Notes: generated by a model not told the origin, from the letters alone. A stretch of 13,004 nucleotides of DNA from Azoarcus sp. (GCA_031268685.1 JAIRWW010000328.1:1-13004); one strand, 5' to 3'; positions 1-9,867 are shown, numbered from the stretch's first letter. Translations and numbers: made by a program.

Positions 1-2093
<2,093 letters not shown>

Positions 2094-2116
2094 GGGGGGC
2101 CTCTTTCCAAAAATTT

Positions 2117-2165
2117 GCCGCAAGCAAAAAATGGCCGCAAGCTGCGGCTGGTTTTTTCCTGCGGC
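2117..2165 (-). promoter_or_regulatory. Nested terminator-like hairpin in the scpA leader (candidate attenuator)
   Basis: On the plus strand GCCGCA occurs at 2117-2122 and 2134-2139, and its complement TGCGGC at 2143-2148 and 2160-2165. An A6 run before the inner stem faces a T6 run after it (2152-2157). The inner hairpin has a 6-bp perfect stem and an AGC loop, and is followed by a T-run on both strands. It therefore looks like a bidirectional intrinsic terminator. It lies 24-72 nt upstream of the scpA ATG, inside its presumed leader, and no plus-strand gene ends nearby. The duplicated arms allow alternative pairings. The function as an attenuator is inference. Confidence 0.5.
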
Positions 2166-2203
2166 GAAGTGACTATAGACTTATAGAAGACTTGAAGTTG
2201 CCG

Positions 2204-2233
2204 ATGATACCTTGCCCACGACAGCCGATGCAA
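2204..2233 (-). promoter_or_regulatory. Possible sigma70-type promoter for scpA
   Basis: Read on the minus strand, TTGCAT (plus 2228-2233) and TATCAT (plus 2204-2209) are separated by 18 bases. The -10 box is one mismatch from consensus and the -35 box is poor. It would place the nested hairpin inside the scpA transcript. Other AT-rich hexamers between 2173 and 2187 could also serve as -10 boxes, so this is only a candidate. Confidence 0.25.
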
Positions 2234-2327
2234 TGCAACAATGGCATGGGTTTACCTGTATCTTCAACATTTTCGCCCGCGCACGCGGCATCCAGCCTTT
2301 CTGAACCGACATCCATTCCTATCCCAT

Positions 2328-3110
2328 ATGAGCAGCCAGATTCTTACCGGCGTCGCTGACCAAGCCGCGACACTTACCCTTTCCAACCCCGGCAAACTTA
2401 ATGCCATCGACGCCGCCATGTGGCGCGCCCTGCGCGAAGCCATCGAGCGTCTCGCCGCCGACCCGGAAGTGCGCTGCATCGTCCTGCGCGGCGAAGGCGA
2501 CAAGGCATTCGCCGCGGGCGGCGATCTCAAAGAATTCCTCAGCGTGCGCGCCACCATCGACGACGCCATGCATTACCACGAAGAACTGGTCGCCCGCGCG
2601 CTGGAGGCCATCCGCGCCTGCCCCAAGCCCACCATCGCCGCCATCCAGGGCGCGTGCATCGGCGGCGGGCTGGAGATCGCTGGCTGTTGCGACATCCGCA
2701 TCGCCGGAGAGTCCGCGAAATTCGGCGCGCCGATCAACAAGCTCGGCTTCTCGATGTACCCCGGCGAAATGGCCGGGCTGGTGGCGCTCGCAGGCCCCGC
2801 CGTCGTGCTGGAAATTCTGCTGGAAGGCCGCATCCTCGACGCTCACGAAGCCTTCGCCCGCGGTCTGCTGAGCCGCATCGTCCCCGATGATGTGGTGTTC
2901 GACGAAGCCCGCGCCAGCGCCCGCCGCATCGCAGCAGGCGCGCCGCTGGTGGCAAGCTGGCACAAACAGTGGATCGCCCGCCTGATGCACGACCGCCCCA
3001 TGAGCGAAGAAGAAAAACGCAGCGCCTTCGCGTTTCTCGACACCGAAGACTACAAGGAAGGCATGACGGCGTTCTTCGAGAAACGCAGGCCGCAATTCAA
3101 AGGGCGCTAG
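2328..3110 (+). CDS. Enoyl-CoA hydratase/isomerase (crotonase) family protein
   Basis: A 260-residue crotonase-fold acyl-CoA enzyme. The oxyanion-hole segments are visible: AFAAGGDLKEF near residues 61-71 and ACIGGGLEIAG near residues 106-116. The glutamate in GGGLE matches the first catalytic Glu of mitochondrial hydratase (E144). The second (E164), expected in a PE-xxLG context, is replaced: the segment reads FGAPINKLG. That argues against ordinary hydration and leaves isomerase, decarboxylase or another crotonase reaction. The C-terminus EDYKEGMTAFFEKRRPQF resembles that of many crotonases, including methylmalonyl-CoA decarboxylase ScpB. It is divergent from methylmalonyl-CoA mutase, so a role in methylmalonyl/propionyl-CoA metabolism is plausible but unproven. 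ATG 2328 gives a family-typical start; an in-frame ATG at 2241 would add 29 residues unlike the family. No clear Shine-Dalgarno is visible at either. Fold is certain; substrate is unknown. Confidence 0.92.
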   Translation: MSSQILTGVADQAATLTLSNPGKLNAIDAAMWRALREAIERLAADPEVRCIVLRGEGDKAFAAGGDLKEFLSVRATIDDAMHYHEELVARALEAIRACPKPTIAAIQGACIGGGLEIAGCCDIRIAGESAKFGAPINKLGFSMYPGEMAGLVALAGPAVVLEILLEGRILDAHEAFARGLLSRIVPDDVVFDEARASARRIAAGAPLVASWHKQWIARLMHDRPMSEEEKRSAFAFLDTEDYKEGMTAFFEKRRPQFKGR

Positions 3111-3184
3111 GACAAGCGTTCAATCCGCCCGCGTGACCGGCCCCTGCGGTAAAAACATAAATTCTTTGCTGGCAATGACTTGTG

Positions 3185-3200
3185 GATGTCAGCGGACATC
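3185..3200 (-). other. Small hairpin downstream of tRNA-Gly
   Basis: GATGTC (3185-3190) and GACATC (3195-3200) form a perfect 6-bp stem with a 4-nt loop, 14 nt past the tRNA 3' end on the minus strand. No T-run follows, so it is at best a processing or weak termination structure. Confidence 0.25.
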
Positions 3201-3214
3201 TATGGAAAGTCTGC

Positions 3215-3289
3215 TGGAGCGGGCGATGGGAGTCGAACCCACGTCTTTGGCTTGGGAAGCCAAGGTAATAGCCGTTATACGACGCCCGC
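3215..3289 (-). tRNA. tRNA-Gly (anticodon CCC)
   Basis: The minus strand folds into a full cloverleaf. The acceptor arm GCGGGCG (3289-3283) pairs with CGCCCGC (3225-3219). The anticodon stem TTGGC/GCCAA encloses the loop TTCCCAA, with CCC at positions 34-36 (plus 3254-3256). The T arm is TGGG-TTCGACT-CCCA. Discriminator U and an encoded CCA (3217-3215) follow. The gene is 75 nt with CCA, the usual length. It reads the GGG glycine codon. A TAGAAT -10-like box lies on the minus strand at plus 3330-3335, without a convincing -35. Confidence 0.96.
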
Positions 3290-3439
3290 GGAACTTTCGG
3301 AAGGAGGCGCGATCATCCTTCGGGCAGCGATTCTAGCACCTTCTCGCCAAGCATCCGCAGACCGCTTCAGTGGCGCCGGAGCGACTTAAGGCGTATTTTC
3401 CAATCCGCCAGCAACCCTCAGGCGTCTGAAACTCGCATC

Positions 3440-4048
3440 ATGCCCCTCGAAATCGAACTCAAGCTCTCCTTCCCGGAAGAATCCTTGCCAGCGCTCATGC
3501 GCCATCCGATCATCGCCTCCGCGCCGCGCGAGGGCGAGACCGAGATTCTGGACAGCACCTACTTCGATACCCCCGCGCTCACGCTCAAGACGCAGCAGAT
3601 CGCCGTGCGTCTGCGCAAACATGGCGCGGAAACGGTGCAAACAGTCAAGCGCGCAGCGGTTTCGCACGACGGGCTGACGCAACGCTCGGAATGGGAACAG
3701 CCATGGCGCGGACAGTTCGACTTTTCCGCCATCGATGACCCCGAGGCCGCAGCATTGCTCGCACGGATGCGGGATGAGCTTGTTCCGGTTTTCAATACGC
3801 GCTTCAGCCGTGACATTCGACGCTTCCGCCCGCGCAACGGAGTGTGCATCCTCATCATGATCGACACGGGCGCTGTCGTGGCCGGTGCGCGCACTACGGC
3901 AATTTCCGAGATCGAACTGGAGCTGGCCTCGGGCGAAGCCAGCGATCTGCGCCATCTCGCAAACGAACTTAAAAAAACCCTGCCCCTCGTCCCCGAAGAT
4001 GTTTCCAAAGCCGAACGCGGTTACAAAATGTTGCCGCCGCGCATCTAA
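3440..4048 (+). CDS. CYTH-domain protein (triphosphate tunnel metalloenzyme family)
   Basis: A stand-alone CYTH domain of 202 residues. The defining ExExK motif is at the extreme N-terminus: E4, E6, K8 in PLEIELKL. Later tunnel-lining charged positions are recognisable in VRLRKHG, TVKRA, SEWEQPW, RFSRDIRRF, SEIELELASG and the C-terminal KAERGY. Family members bind a triphosphate and divalent metal in an eight-stranded tunnel; known activities include inorganic triphosphatase (as in the N-terminal domain of YgiF), thiamine triphosphatase and class IV adenylate cyclase. This protein has only the CYTH domain and no C-terminal CHAD domain, so inorganic triphosphatase is the default guess, not a demonstrated activity. 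ATG 3440 puts ExExK where the family has it. No strong Shine-Dalgarno is visible. It stands alone, with the tRNA on the opposite strand behind it. Confidence 0.88.
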   Translation: MPLEIELKLSFPEESLPALMRHPIIASAPREGETEILDSTYFDTPALTLKTQQIAVRLRKHGAETVQTVKRAAVSHDGLTQRSEWEQPWRGQFDFSAIDDPEAAALLARMRDELVPVFNTRFSRDIRRFRPRNGVCILIMIDTGAVVAGARTTAISEIELELASGEASDLRHLANELKKTLPLVPEDVSKAERGYKMLPPRI

Positions 4049-4081
4049 AAGAGTTCCAGTCGCGTGTTTACACGAAAATTC

Positions 4082-4096
4082 ATAGAAATTTTCTAT
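4082..4096. promoter_or_regulatory. 15-bp perfect palindrome, operator-like
   Basis: ATAGAAA-T-TTTCTAT is a perfect 7+1+7 palindrome in an AT-rich patch between the CYTH gene and the next gene. An overlapping inverted repeat GAAAATT/AATTTTC (4074-4080 and 4087-4093) shares part of it. A TTTACA (4067-4072) could be a -35 box with its -10 under the palindrome, but no good -10 is visible. This is typical of a repressor site but could be chance in AT-rich spacer. Confidence 0.35.
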
Positions 4097-4271
4097 CGCC
4101 AAGGAATCCCATGTCGACAAAGGCGTGATATCGACCGTGACGCTTGCCCTCGTCATGATTGCGTATATCCATGCGCGCCACCGCTTTTATGTCGTTAACG
4201 GTGAGCGTATCCTCACGCATCCACGCACTATGGTGATCATGCCTGTTACCGAGACCAGCCGAGAGCAGCAG

Positions 4272-5189
4272 ATGACAACTATCCCCAACGGTACCTTGCG
4301 CATCGTCGACGGCATCAAGCGCATCTATTACGATGGCTACTGGATCAAAGCTTACGATCCGCCAGTCGATTCATTGCACACCAAGAAGATCCTGATCCAG
4401 GCCCTGACACGGCGCTTGTTCAACCATGTCGAGCACGGCATCAATATCCCCGGCAAGCGCCTGAACGAAGCCCGCCGCGCTTTCGAGACGGAACAGATTC
4501 CGGCCCGCAAGCGCATAAAAGGCGCCATGCTGGCCGGAACGCTTTTCAACCGCGCAACGGATATTTTCACCAAGCTGGTGGAGTTGCAGGAGCAAGGCGT
4601 CGAAATCCACGACGACAATGCTTTGATGCAGGAATGCGGCAACTGTCTGCAAGAGGCGCTGTCGCTGGGCAAGATGGTCTTGCACCGCAGCGGCGAAGAA
4701 GGCATCGACGAGTTGTGGGGCGAGCCTTTCCGCGCTTTTTCGATCCCGGTCGAGGCGTTCTACGAAAGCCGTTACATCAAGATTTCCCAGACTTTGCGCG
4801 ATATCGACCGCCTTTCCACGGCCATGGTCAACACGTTTGCCAACGACCCGCTTTTCAGCGGCGTGGCGGCCTTGATCAGGCGTTTCACGGACGAGGCAAA
4901 GAACAAGTGTGAAACCCTGCGTACCGACAGCGATATCTTCGATGTCTGGGCCGGTTTCGTTGTCGCCTCGGAGCAACTCGGCGCTTACTCCCCGCAGATG
5001 CAGGCACAGCCCGATGTGGCCATGATGCGGCATGCGGCGGACGGCATACGCCTTATCAAGCAGGGACGCGCGCTCATCACTTATCTCAGCCGCGCCAGGG
5101 TTACCATGCCCCATAGCACCAAGGGTTATCTCGAACGCTGTGCTGAATACGCCAAGCGTTTCCAGATACGGGCCGCGTCAGCCGCCTGA
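4272..5189 (+). CDS. Hypothetical protein, mainly helical, unrecognised
   Basis: I do not recognise this family. From ATG 4272 it encodes 305 residues, starting MTTIPNGTLRIVDGIKRIYYDG. After a short N-terminal segment rich in beta-formers and Tyr (residues 8-26), the rest looks mostly alpha-helical and amphipathic, with long runs of charged and aliphatic residues (for example ALTRRLFNHVEHG and AMLAGTLFNRATDIFTKLVE). No signal peptide, metal-binding cluster or Walker motif is visible. The frame stays open upstream to GTG 4125 (354 codons) with codon use that still looks coding, so a longer N-terminus is possible. ATG 4272 was preferred because the upstream part adds a poorly structured segment. 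An AAGGA at 4101-4105 precedes a five-codon ORF (4111-4128) whose TGA overlaps the GTG at 4125. Codon use matches the chromosome. The gene is real; the start and function are uncertain. Confidence 0.75.
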   Translation: MTTIPNGTLRIVDGIKRIYYDGYWIKAYDPPVDSLHTKKILIQALTRRLFNHVEHGINIPGKRLNEARRAFETEQIPARKRIKGAMLAGTLFNRATDIFTKLVELQEQGVEIHDDNALMQECGNCLQEALSLGKMVLHRSGEEGIDELWGEPFRAFSIPVEAFYESRYIKISQTLRDIDRLSTAMVNTFANDPLFSGVAALIRRFTDEAKNKCETLRTDSDIFDVWAGFVVASEQLGAYSPQMQAQPDVAMMRHAADGIRLIKQGRALITYLSRARVTMPHSTKGYLERCAEYAKRFQIRAASAA

Positions 5190-5210
5190 GGTCAGCCACC
5201 TGGGTCAGCC
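5177..5210 (+). repeat. Short tandem repeat over the stop of the hypothetical gene
   Basis: GTCAGCC occurs three times, at 5177, 5191 and 5204, spaced by 14 and 13 bases. The first two copies extend into GCCTGAG and ACCTGG. It begins within the last codons of the preceding gene and runs into the spacer. The rest of the 237-bp spacer to rnfA (5190-5426) shows only a small hairpin (5268-5282) and the rnfA promoter. Confidence 0.4.
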
Positions 5211-5368
5211 ATTCGAGAGCCAGCCCTTTCAAGCTGTGTTGCGCCTCGCGTCTTTTTTGGGGAGCATCCGCTGTTGCAGCGGCGCAATCCGCCAACTGGC
5301 CGTCCGGTCAGCGCACGCAATTGCGCATCATAGGCGCACGACGCCACACGAGCCGCAAGACGCAAGCC

Positions 5369-5397
5369 TTGAGTCCTTCCGCCTGTTAGACGATAAT
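5369..5397 (+). promoter_or_regulatory. Sigma70-type promoter of the rnf operon
   Basis: TTGAGT (5369-5374) and GATAAT (5392-5397) are separated by exactly 17 bases. Each box differs from consensus at one or two positions. The expected transcription start is near 5404, leaving a leader of about 23 nt before rnfA at 5427. It is the only good promoter seen in the spacer and fits a single transcript through rnfABCDGE-nth. Confidence 0.55.
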
Positions 5398-5426
5398 CGC
5401 CAAGTTTTTCTGCTTATCATGGCTCC

Positions 5427-6008
5427 ATGAGTTATCTTTTTGTCGTCCTGAGCGCCGTTCTCGTCAACAATGTCGTTTTCGTCCGCATTCTCGGGCTGTG
5501 CCCATTCATGGGCGTCTCGAAAAAGCTCGAAACCGCCCTCGGCATGGGTATGGCAACCACATTCGTGCTCACCATCGCCTCCGGGACGAGTTATCTCATC
5601 GACCACTATCTGCTCGCGCCCTTCGATCTCGCCTATTTGCGCACGCTGGCTTTCATCGTCGTAATCGCGGCCATCGTGCAGATCACCGAACTCGTCATAC
5701 ACAAAACCAGCCCGATGCTGCAACAGGTGCTCGGCATCTACCTGCCGCTCATCACAACCAATTGCGCCGTGCTCGGCATCCCGCTACTGAGCGCAGGCCT
5801 CGGGTACGGGCTGCTCGAATCCCTGCTGTTCGGTTTCGGCTCCGCCGCCGGATTCACTCTCGCCCTTATCCTGTTCGCCGGCATCCGCGAACGCCTTGAA
5901 GGCGCCGACGTTCCATTGCCGTTCCGGGGCGTCCCCATCGCCATGATGACGGCAGGCTTCATGAGCCTTGCTTTCATGGGCTTCGCCGGACTGGATCGTT
6001 TCCACTAA
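5427..6008 (+). CDS. rnfA: Electron transport complex subunit RnfA
   Basis: Integral membrane subunit of the Rnf (Rsx) complex. The length of 193 residues is typical for the family. It is almost entirely hydrophobic, with about six transmembrane helices and the family signatures [20 protein letters not shown] (residues 14-33) and [17 protein letters not shown] (near residues 109-125). In solved Rnf structures RnfA and RnfE form an inverted pseudo-symmetric pair whose conserved cysteines, in the GLCPFMG and TTNCAV contexts, hold an iron-sulfur cluster within the membrane; both cysteines are present here. The same motifs recur in RnfE of this operon (GLCPILA and TTNCIV). First gene of the operon. 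No clear Shine-Dalgarno is visible, but the N-terminus matches the family. Identification is secure. Confidence 0.96.
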   Translation: MSYLFVVLSAVLVNNVVFVRILGLCPFMGVSKKLETALGMGMATTFVLTIASGTSYLIDHYLLAPFDLAYLRTLAFIVVIAAIVQITELVIHKTSPMLQQVLGIYLPLITTNCAVLGIPLLSAGLGYGLLESLLFGFGSAAGFTLALILFAGIRERLEGADVPLPFRGVPIAMMTAGFMSLAFMGFAGLDRFH

Positions 6009-6075
6009 ACATGCGCCACCGATACGCTATGGTTCCGGCCCTGCCCGCCTGACCGGCCCCGACTTCCTTCAGCCA

Positions 6076-6621
6076 ATGCTAGCAGCCTTGATCGTCATGA
6101 CCGGAATTGCCCTCGCGCTCGGCGCGGCGCTGGGCTATGCCGCCTTCCATTTCAAGGTCGAAGGCAATCCCATCGCCGAACAAATCGACGCGCTCCTTCC
6201 GCAAACCCAGTGCGCACAATGCGGCTACCCCGGCTGCAAACCTTATGCCGAGGCTGTCGCCAGCGGCGAAGCCGAAATCAATCTTTGTACGCCCGGCGGC
6301 GATGATGGCGCGCGCAAGCTCTCCGAACTACTCGGGCGCGAATTCAAGCCGCGCGGCGTCACCGTCGAAAAACTGAAAACCGTCGCGCTGATCGATGAGC
6401 AGACCTGCATCGGCTGCACTCTGTGCATCCAGGCTTGCCCGGTCGATGCCATCGTCGGCTCGGCCAAGCAAATGCATACCGTCGTCAGCCGTATCTGCAC
6501 CGGCTGCGAACTCTGCCTGCCGCCCTGCCCCGTCGACTGCATAGCGCTGGTGGAAGAACCGCGTACTCCGCAAAACTGGCGCTGGAAATATCCGGCCACC
6601 GGCTTGAAGGTAGTGGCATGA
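6076..6621 (+). CDS. rnfB: Electron transport complex subunit RnfB (iron-sulfur protein)
   Basis: Iron-sulfur subunit of Rnf that passes electrons between ferredoxin and the membrane part. The 181 residues hold one N-terminal membrane helix (about 2-22), a 4Fe-4S domain with C46, C49, C54 and C71, then two ferredoxin-type clusters: C111, C114, C117, C121 and C141, C144, C147, C151 in [12 protein letters not shown] and [12 protein letters not shown]. This is the compact proteobacterial form; some anaerobes have longer RnfB with more clusters. ATG 6076 gives the family N-terminus [10 protein letters not shown]. The frame is open upstream to 5968 but those codons overlap rnfA and do not match the family. 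A 67-nt gap separates it from rnfA, the widest in the operon, and no good Shine-Dalgarno is seen. The stop overlaps the rnfC start by 4 bases (ATGA). Confidence 0.96.
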   Translation: MLAALIVMTGIALALGAALGYAAFHFKVEGNPIAEQIDALLPQTQCAQCGYPGCKPYAEAVASGEAEINLCTPGGDDGARKLSELLGREFKPRGVTVEKLKTVALIDEQTCIGCTLCIQACPVDAIVGSAKQMHTVVSRICTGCELCLPPCPVDCIALVEEPRTPQNWRWKYPATGLKVVA

Positions 6622-8168
6622 TCCAGCGTCTTTTCCGCTTCCGGGGCGGCATTGAACCGCCCCCCCACAAACAGGAATCCTCCGCCGCGCCGATCCGCCC
6701 CGCGCCGCTGCCCCCGAAGCTGGTCGTGCCGCTGATCCAGAGCAGCCGCGGCTCGGCGCGCACTATCGTCACCGTTGGCGACAAAGTTCTCAAAGGCCAA
6801 TGCATTGGCGAACCCGAGGACGCGGGCGGCACCGCCATCCATGCGCCGACTTCCGGCACTGTCACGGAAATCGGGCGCTATCCCATGGCCCACCCGTCCG
6901 GGCTGGCATCGCTGGCCATCGTCCTGGAACCCGACGGCGAAGAACGCTGGATAACACCCGAACCGCTTGACCCCGCCCACGCAAGCCGCGAAGAACTTCT
7001 CCTGCGCATCCAGGCCAGCGGCATCGTCGGCATGGGCGGCGCGGTCTTTCCCAGCCACATCAAGATCGGCAAGGATGCCGCCGTCGAGACGCTGCTCATC
7101 AACGGCGCGGAATGCGAACCCTGGATTACCTGCGACGACCGCCTGATGCGCGAACGCGCCGCCGACATCGTGGCTGGCGCGAAAATCCTCCATCAGCTCA
7201 ACGGCGCGCGCCGGATACTTATCGGCATCGAAGACAACAAGCCCGAAGCCATCGCCGCAATGGCGGCGGCCGCACAAGAATCACGCAGCGGAGACAAGGC
7301 TGGCGTTAATGTCGAAGTCGTCCCCATCCCCACGCGCTACCCTGCGGGCGGCGAAAAACAGCTCATTCGCGTCCTCACCGGCATCGAAGTCCCCGCAGGC
7401 AAGATCGCCAGCGATTTCGGCGTCCAATGTTTCAATGTCGGCACCGCGCATGCGGTCTGCCGCGCCCTCGCGCATGGCGAGGCAATGATCTCTCGCATCG
7501 TTACCGTCACCGGCAATGTCGAGCGGCCCGGCAACTATGAAGTTCTGCTTGGTACGCCGGTCTCAAGCCTGCTTGCGCTCTGTGGCGTCCGGCCCGGCAC
7601 TAACCGCACGCTCATGGGCGGCCCCATGATGGGTTTCGCCCTTCCCAGTCTTGATGCGCCAATTACAAAGGGCAGCAACTGCATCATCGCTGCCTCGCCC
7701 GCGCTCTTTCCGCCCCCGCCGCCCGAACAGGCGTGCATCCGTTGCGGCACTTGCGCGCGCGCCTGCCCCATCGGCCTGCAACCGTTCGAGCTTTACTGGG
7801 CCAGCCGCGCCAAACGCTTCGATGACGCAGCAGGCCGCTACCACATTTTCGATTGCATCGAATGCGGCTGCTGCGCCTACGTCTGCCCGGCCCACATTCC
7901 GCTCATTGATTACTTCCGCTTCGCCAAAAGCGAAATCCGCGCCCGCGACGAAGAACATAAAGCCGCCGATCAGGCGCGTGCGCGGTTTGAATCCCGCGCC
8001 GCCCGGCTGGAACGCGAAAAAGCCGAAAAAGCTGCGCGCCTGGCGGCCAAGGCCGCCGAAACCCGCGCCAGCCTTGCCGCGGGCGACACCGCGCTAATCG
8101 CCGCCGCCGCTCAGCGAACCCAGGCGCAGGCTCCGGACAACGCCACGACAACGCCCGACCCGACATGA
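6618..8168 (+). CDS. rnfC: Electron transport complex subunit RnfC
   Basis: Peripheral Rnf subunit that binds NADH and FMN and carries two 4Fe-4S clusters. It has 516 residues. Visible in order: [11 protein letters not shown] at the N-terminus; the nucleotide/flavin-binding segment [12 protein letters not shown] (138-149) with [14 protein letters not shown] (161-174), as in the NuoF-like core; a SLBB-like region around 295-325; and two ferredoxin motifs, C373, C376, C379, C383 and C413, C416, C419, C423. The tail (about 435-516) is Ala/Glu/Arg-rich and probably helical. It is much shorter than the long repetitive tail of E. coli RsxC (about 740 residues in total), so this is the compact form. 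A good Shine-Dalgarno GAAGGT lies upstream. The start overlaps the rnfB stop (ATGA, 6618-6621) and the stop overlaps the rnfD start, implying translational coupling. Confidence 0.96.
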   Translation: MIQRLFRFRGGIEPPPHKQESSAAPIRPAPLPPKLVVPLIQSSRGSARTIVTVGDKVLKGQCIGEPEDAGGTAIHAPTSGTVTEIGRYPMAHPSGLASLAIVLEPDGEERWITPEPLDPAHASREELLLRIQASGIVGMGGAVFPSHIKIGKDAAVETLLINGAECEPWITCDDRLMRERAADIVAGAKILHQLNGARRILIGIEDNKPEAIAAMAAAAQESRSGDKAGVNVEVVPIPTRYPAGGEKQLIRVLTGIEVPAGKIASDFGVQCFNVGTAHAVCRALAHGEAMISRIVTVTGNVERPGNYEVLLGTPVSSLLALCGVRPGTNRTLMGGPMMGFALPSLDAPITKGSNCIIAASPALFPPPPPEQACIRCGTCARACPIGLQPFELYWASRAKRFDDAAGRYHIFDCIECGCCAYVCPAHIPLIDYFRFAKSEIRARDEEHKAADQARARFESRAARLEREKAEKAARLAAKAAETRASLAAGDTALIAAAAQRTQAQAPDNATTTPDPT

Positions 8169-9166
8169 GTTCCCCCCATATCCGCCAGCCAGCCAGCGTG
8201 CGGCGCATCATGCTTACCGTGCTGCTTGCGCTCGTCCCCGGCATCACCGCCTATGTCTGGAATATCGGCGCGGGCATCCTGGTCAACCTCGCCATAGCCA
8301 GCGCAACAGCTCTGGCCGCCGAAGCGCTCGTCCTCAAACTGCGCAGGCGGCCCGTCGCCATCACCCTTGGCGACGGTTCGGCCCTCGTCACATCCTGGCT
8401 CATCGCGCTCGCGCTGCCCTGCATCGTCCCCTGGTGGCTCACCGTCATCGCGGTGCTCATCGCCATTGTCGGCGCCAAGCACCTGTATGGCGGCATAGGG
8501 CAAAACCCCTTCAACCCCGCCATGATCGCCTACTGCGCGATGATCGTCGCCTATCCCGCAATCATGTCTCAATGGCCCGCCGCGGGCCACGCCGATTTCG
8601 CCTCCCAACTCCAGCTCATCCTCGGCGGCAGCCGCGAAATAGACGGCATCACCGGCGCCACCGCGCTCGATGCCATGCGCACAGGATTGCGCAACCACAA
8701 CGAAGTCAACACCATTCTCGCCACCAGCGCCTTCGGCTTCGCGGGCGGGCGCGGCTGGGAATGGATCGCCGCGGGCTACTTCCTCGGCGGCTGCTTCCTC
8801 ATGGCGCAACGCATCATTAGCTGGCGGCTGCCGCTCGGCTTCATCGCCGGACTGGGCGGCATCGCGGCCCTGTCCTGGTTCATCTCGCCAGAACGCTTCC
8901 CATCCCCGCTCTTTCACCTCGCCAGCGGCGGCGCTATGCTGGCGGCCTTTTTCATCGTCACCGACCCTGTCACCAGCGCCACCACCCCGCGCGGCAAGCT
9001 CATCTTTGCCGCCGGCATCGGCATCATCGCCTGGGTCGTCCGCAGCTTCGGCGTCTACCCGGAAGGCATCGCCTTCGGCGTCCTGATCATGAATATCTGC
9101 GTCCCCTGGATAGACCGTCACACCCAAGCCGCCATCTTCGGCCAGCGGCAAGAGAGGCGACCATGA
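8165..9166 (+). CDS. rnfD: Electron transport complex subunit RnfD
   Basis: Multi-pass membrane subunit of Rnf carrying a covalently bound FMN. It has 333 residues and about eight to ten hydrophobic segments. The flavinylation motif is ITGATALDAM; Thr166 is the predicted phosphoester attachment site (TGAT at 163-166). Other family landmarks are GAKHLYGGIGQNPFNPAM (103-120) and ATTPRGKLIFAAGIG near the C-terminus. The homologous NqrB of the sodium-pumping NADH:quinone reductase uses the same chemistry. FMN attachment needs ApbE, which is not encoded in this window. The ATG at 8165 overlaps the rnfC TGA (ATGA), and the TGA at 9164-9166 overlaps the rnfG ATG. No Shine-Dalgarno is seen, consistent with coupling to rnfC. 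Confidence 0.96.
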   Translation: MSSPHIRQPASVRRIMLTVLLALVPGITAYVWNIGAGILVNLAIASATALAAEALVLKLRRRPVAITLGDGSALVTSWLIALALPCIVPWWLTVIAVLIAIVGAKHLYGGIGQNPFNPAMIAYCAMIVAYPAIMSQWPAAGHADFASQLQLILGGSREIDGITGATALDAMRTGLRNHNEVNTILATSAFGFAGGRGWEWIAAGYFLGGCFLMAQRIISWRLPLGFIAGLGGIAALSWFISPERFPSPLFHLASGGAMLAAFFIVTDPVTSATTPRGKLIFAAGIGIIAWVVRSFGVYPEGIAFGVLIMNICVPWIDRHTQAAIFGQRQERRP

Positions 9167-9867
9167 CGACGGAAACCGTCCCGCCCCCGCCCGCCCGCCT
9201 CCCGGCCCCTCTGCGCAGCGCGCTGATCCCCGCCCTGGGGCTGGCGGCTTTCACGCTGGCCTTCACCGCCCTCATGGCCTTCACCTACGACGCGACGCGC
9301 GAACGTATTGCCGCTGCGGGCGAAGCACAGCAAATGCGCCTCATCGACGAAATTCTGCCCCGCGGACAATACGACAATGCCTTGCTCAAGGATGCCGTCA
9401 CCGCCGCCCCGCCAGCCGGGATCAAGCGCATCTGGCGCGCGCGGCGCGGCGGCGCGCCCGTCGCCCTCGTTTTTGAAACCTTCGCCAACGACGGCTATGG
9501 CGGACGCATCGAACTCATCGCCTCACTCGGCATCGACGGCAAGATAGGCGGCGTGCGCGTCACCTCTCACAAAGAGACGCCGGGCCTGGGCGACTACATC
9601 GACCCTGCCCGCGACCGCGACAAAGCCAGGCCATGGATCGGGCAATTCACCGGCGCGGAAGCTCCCCCGCCTCAGGCGACTTGGGCCGTCAAAAAAGACG
9701 GCGGCACATTCGACTACCGCAGCGGCGCAACCATCAGCGCCCGCGCCGTCACGCGCGCGCTCGGCCAGGGCGCCGCCTGGGCCGCCGCGCGGCGCGACGA
9801 AATCTTCGCCGCGCCCACAGGCTCGCTCATAGACGCGGACGCACAACGGGAACGGGAACAGGAATAA
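9163..9867 (+). CDS. rnfG: Electron transport complex subunit RnfG (FMN-binding)
   Basis: Rnf subunit anchored by one membrane helix (about residues 20-41), with a periplasmic FMN-binding domain. Its 234 residues include KETPGLGDYID (137-147) and the flavinylation motif SGATISARAV (187-196); Thr190 is the predicted covalent FMN site. The C-terminal tail after about residue 215 is short and charged. A Shine-Dalgarno GAGAGG lies 7-12 nt before ATG 9163. The start overlaps the rnfD stop by four bases and rnfE follows after three bases. It works with RnfD and, in solved complexes, lies between the membrane flavin and the RnfA/E iron-sulfur site. Identification rests on the SGAT motif, position and length. 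Confidence 0.95.
   Translation: MTTETVPPPPARLPAPLRSALIPALGLAAFTLAFTALMAFTYDATRERIAAAGEAQQMRLIDEILPRGQYDNALLKDAVTAAPPAGIKRIWRARRGGAPVALVFETFANDGYGGRIELIASLGIDGKIGGVRVTSHKETPGLGDYIDPARDRDKARPWIGQFTGAEAPPPQATWAVKKDGGTFDYRSGATISARAVTRALGQGAAWAAARRDEIFAAPTGSLIDADAQREREQE

Noticed and set aside
2094..2235. Cobalamin riboswitch in front of the B12-dependent mutase
   Set aside because: The leader is too short for the usual about 200-nt element and I find no B12-box-like sequence in it.
2241..2327. N-terminal extension of the crotonase from ATG 2241
   Set aside because: The 29 extra residues are unlike any crotonase N-terminus, and MSSQILTG at 2328 is family-typical.
2319..3095. Minus-strand open frame of 258 codons
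   Set aside because: Shadow of the crotonase gene; composition is Gly/Ala/Asp-biased with no family features.
3362..3378. GCCACTG (B12-box core) on the minus strand
   Set aside because: It is isolated, with no other riboswitch elements, and only the tRNA lies downstream on that strand.
3386..4156. Minus-strand open frame of 256 codons
   Set aside because: Antisense to the CYTH gene, whose ExExK motif and family N-terminus fix the real strand.
5268..5282. Perfect hairpin CCGCTG-TTG-CAGCGG as a terminator of the hypothetical gene
   Set aside because: No T-run follows on either strand; the T-run at 5252-5257 precedes it. Probably chance or a weak structure.
6243..7277. Minus-strand open frame of 344 codons over rnfB/rnfC
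   Set aside because: Antisense to two securely identified iron-sulfur proteins.
8111..9151. Minus-strand open frame of 346 codons over rnfD
   Set aside because: Very acidic, Gly/Asp-rich shadow of a hydrophobic membrane protein gene, as expected for the complementary strand.
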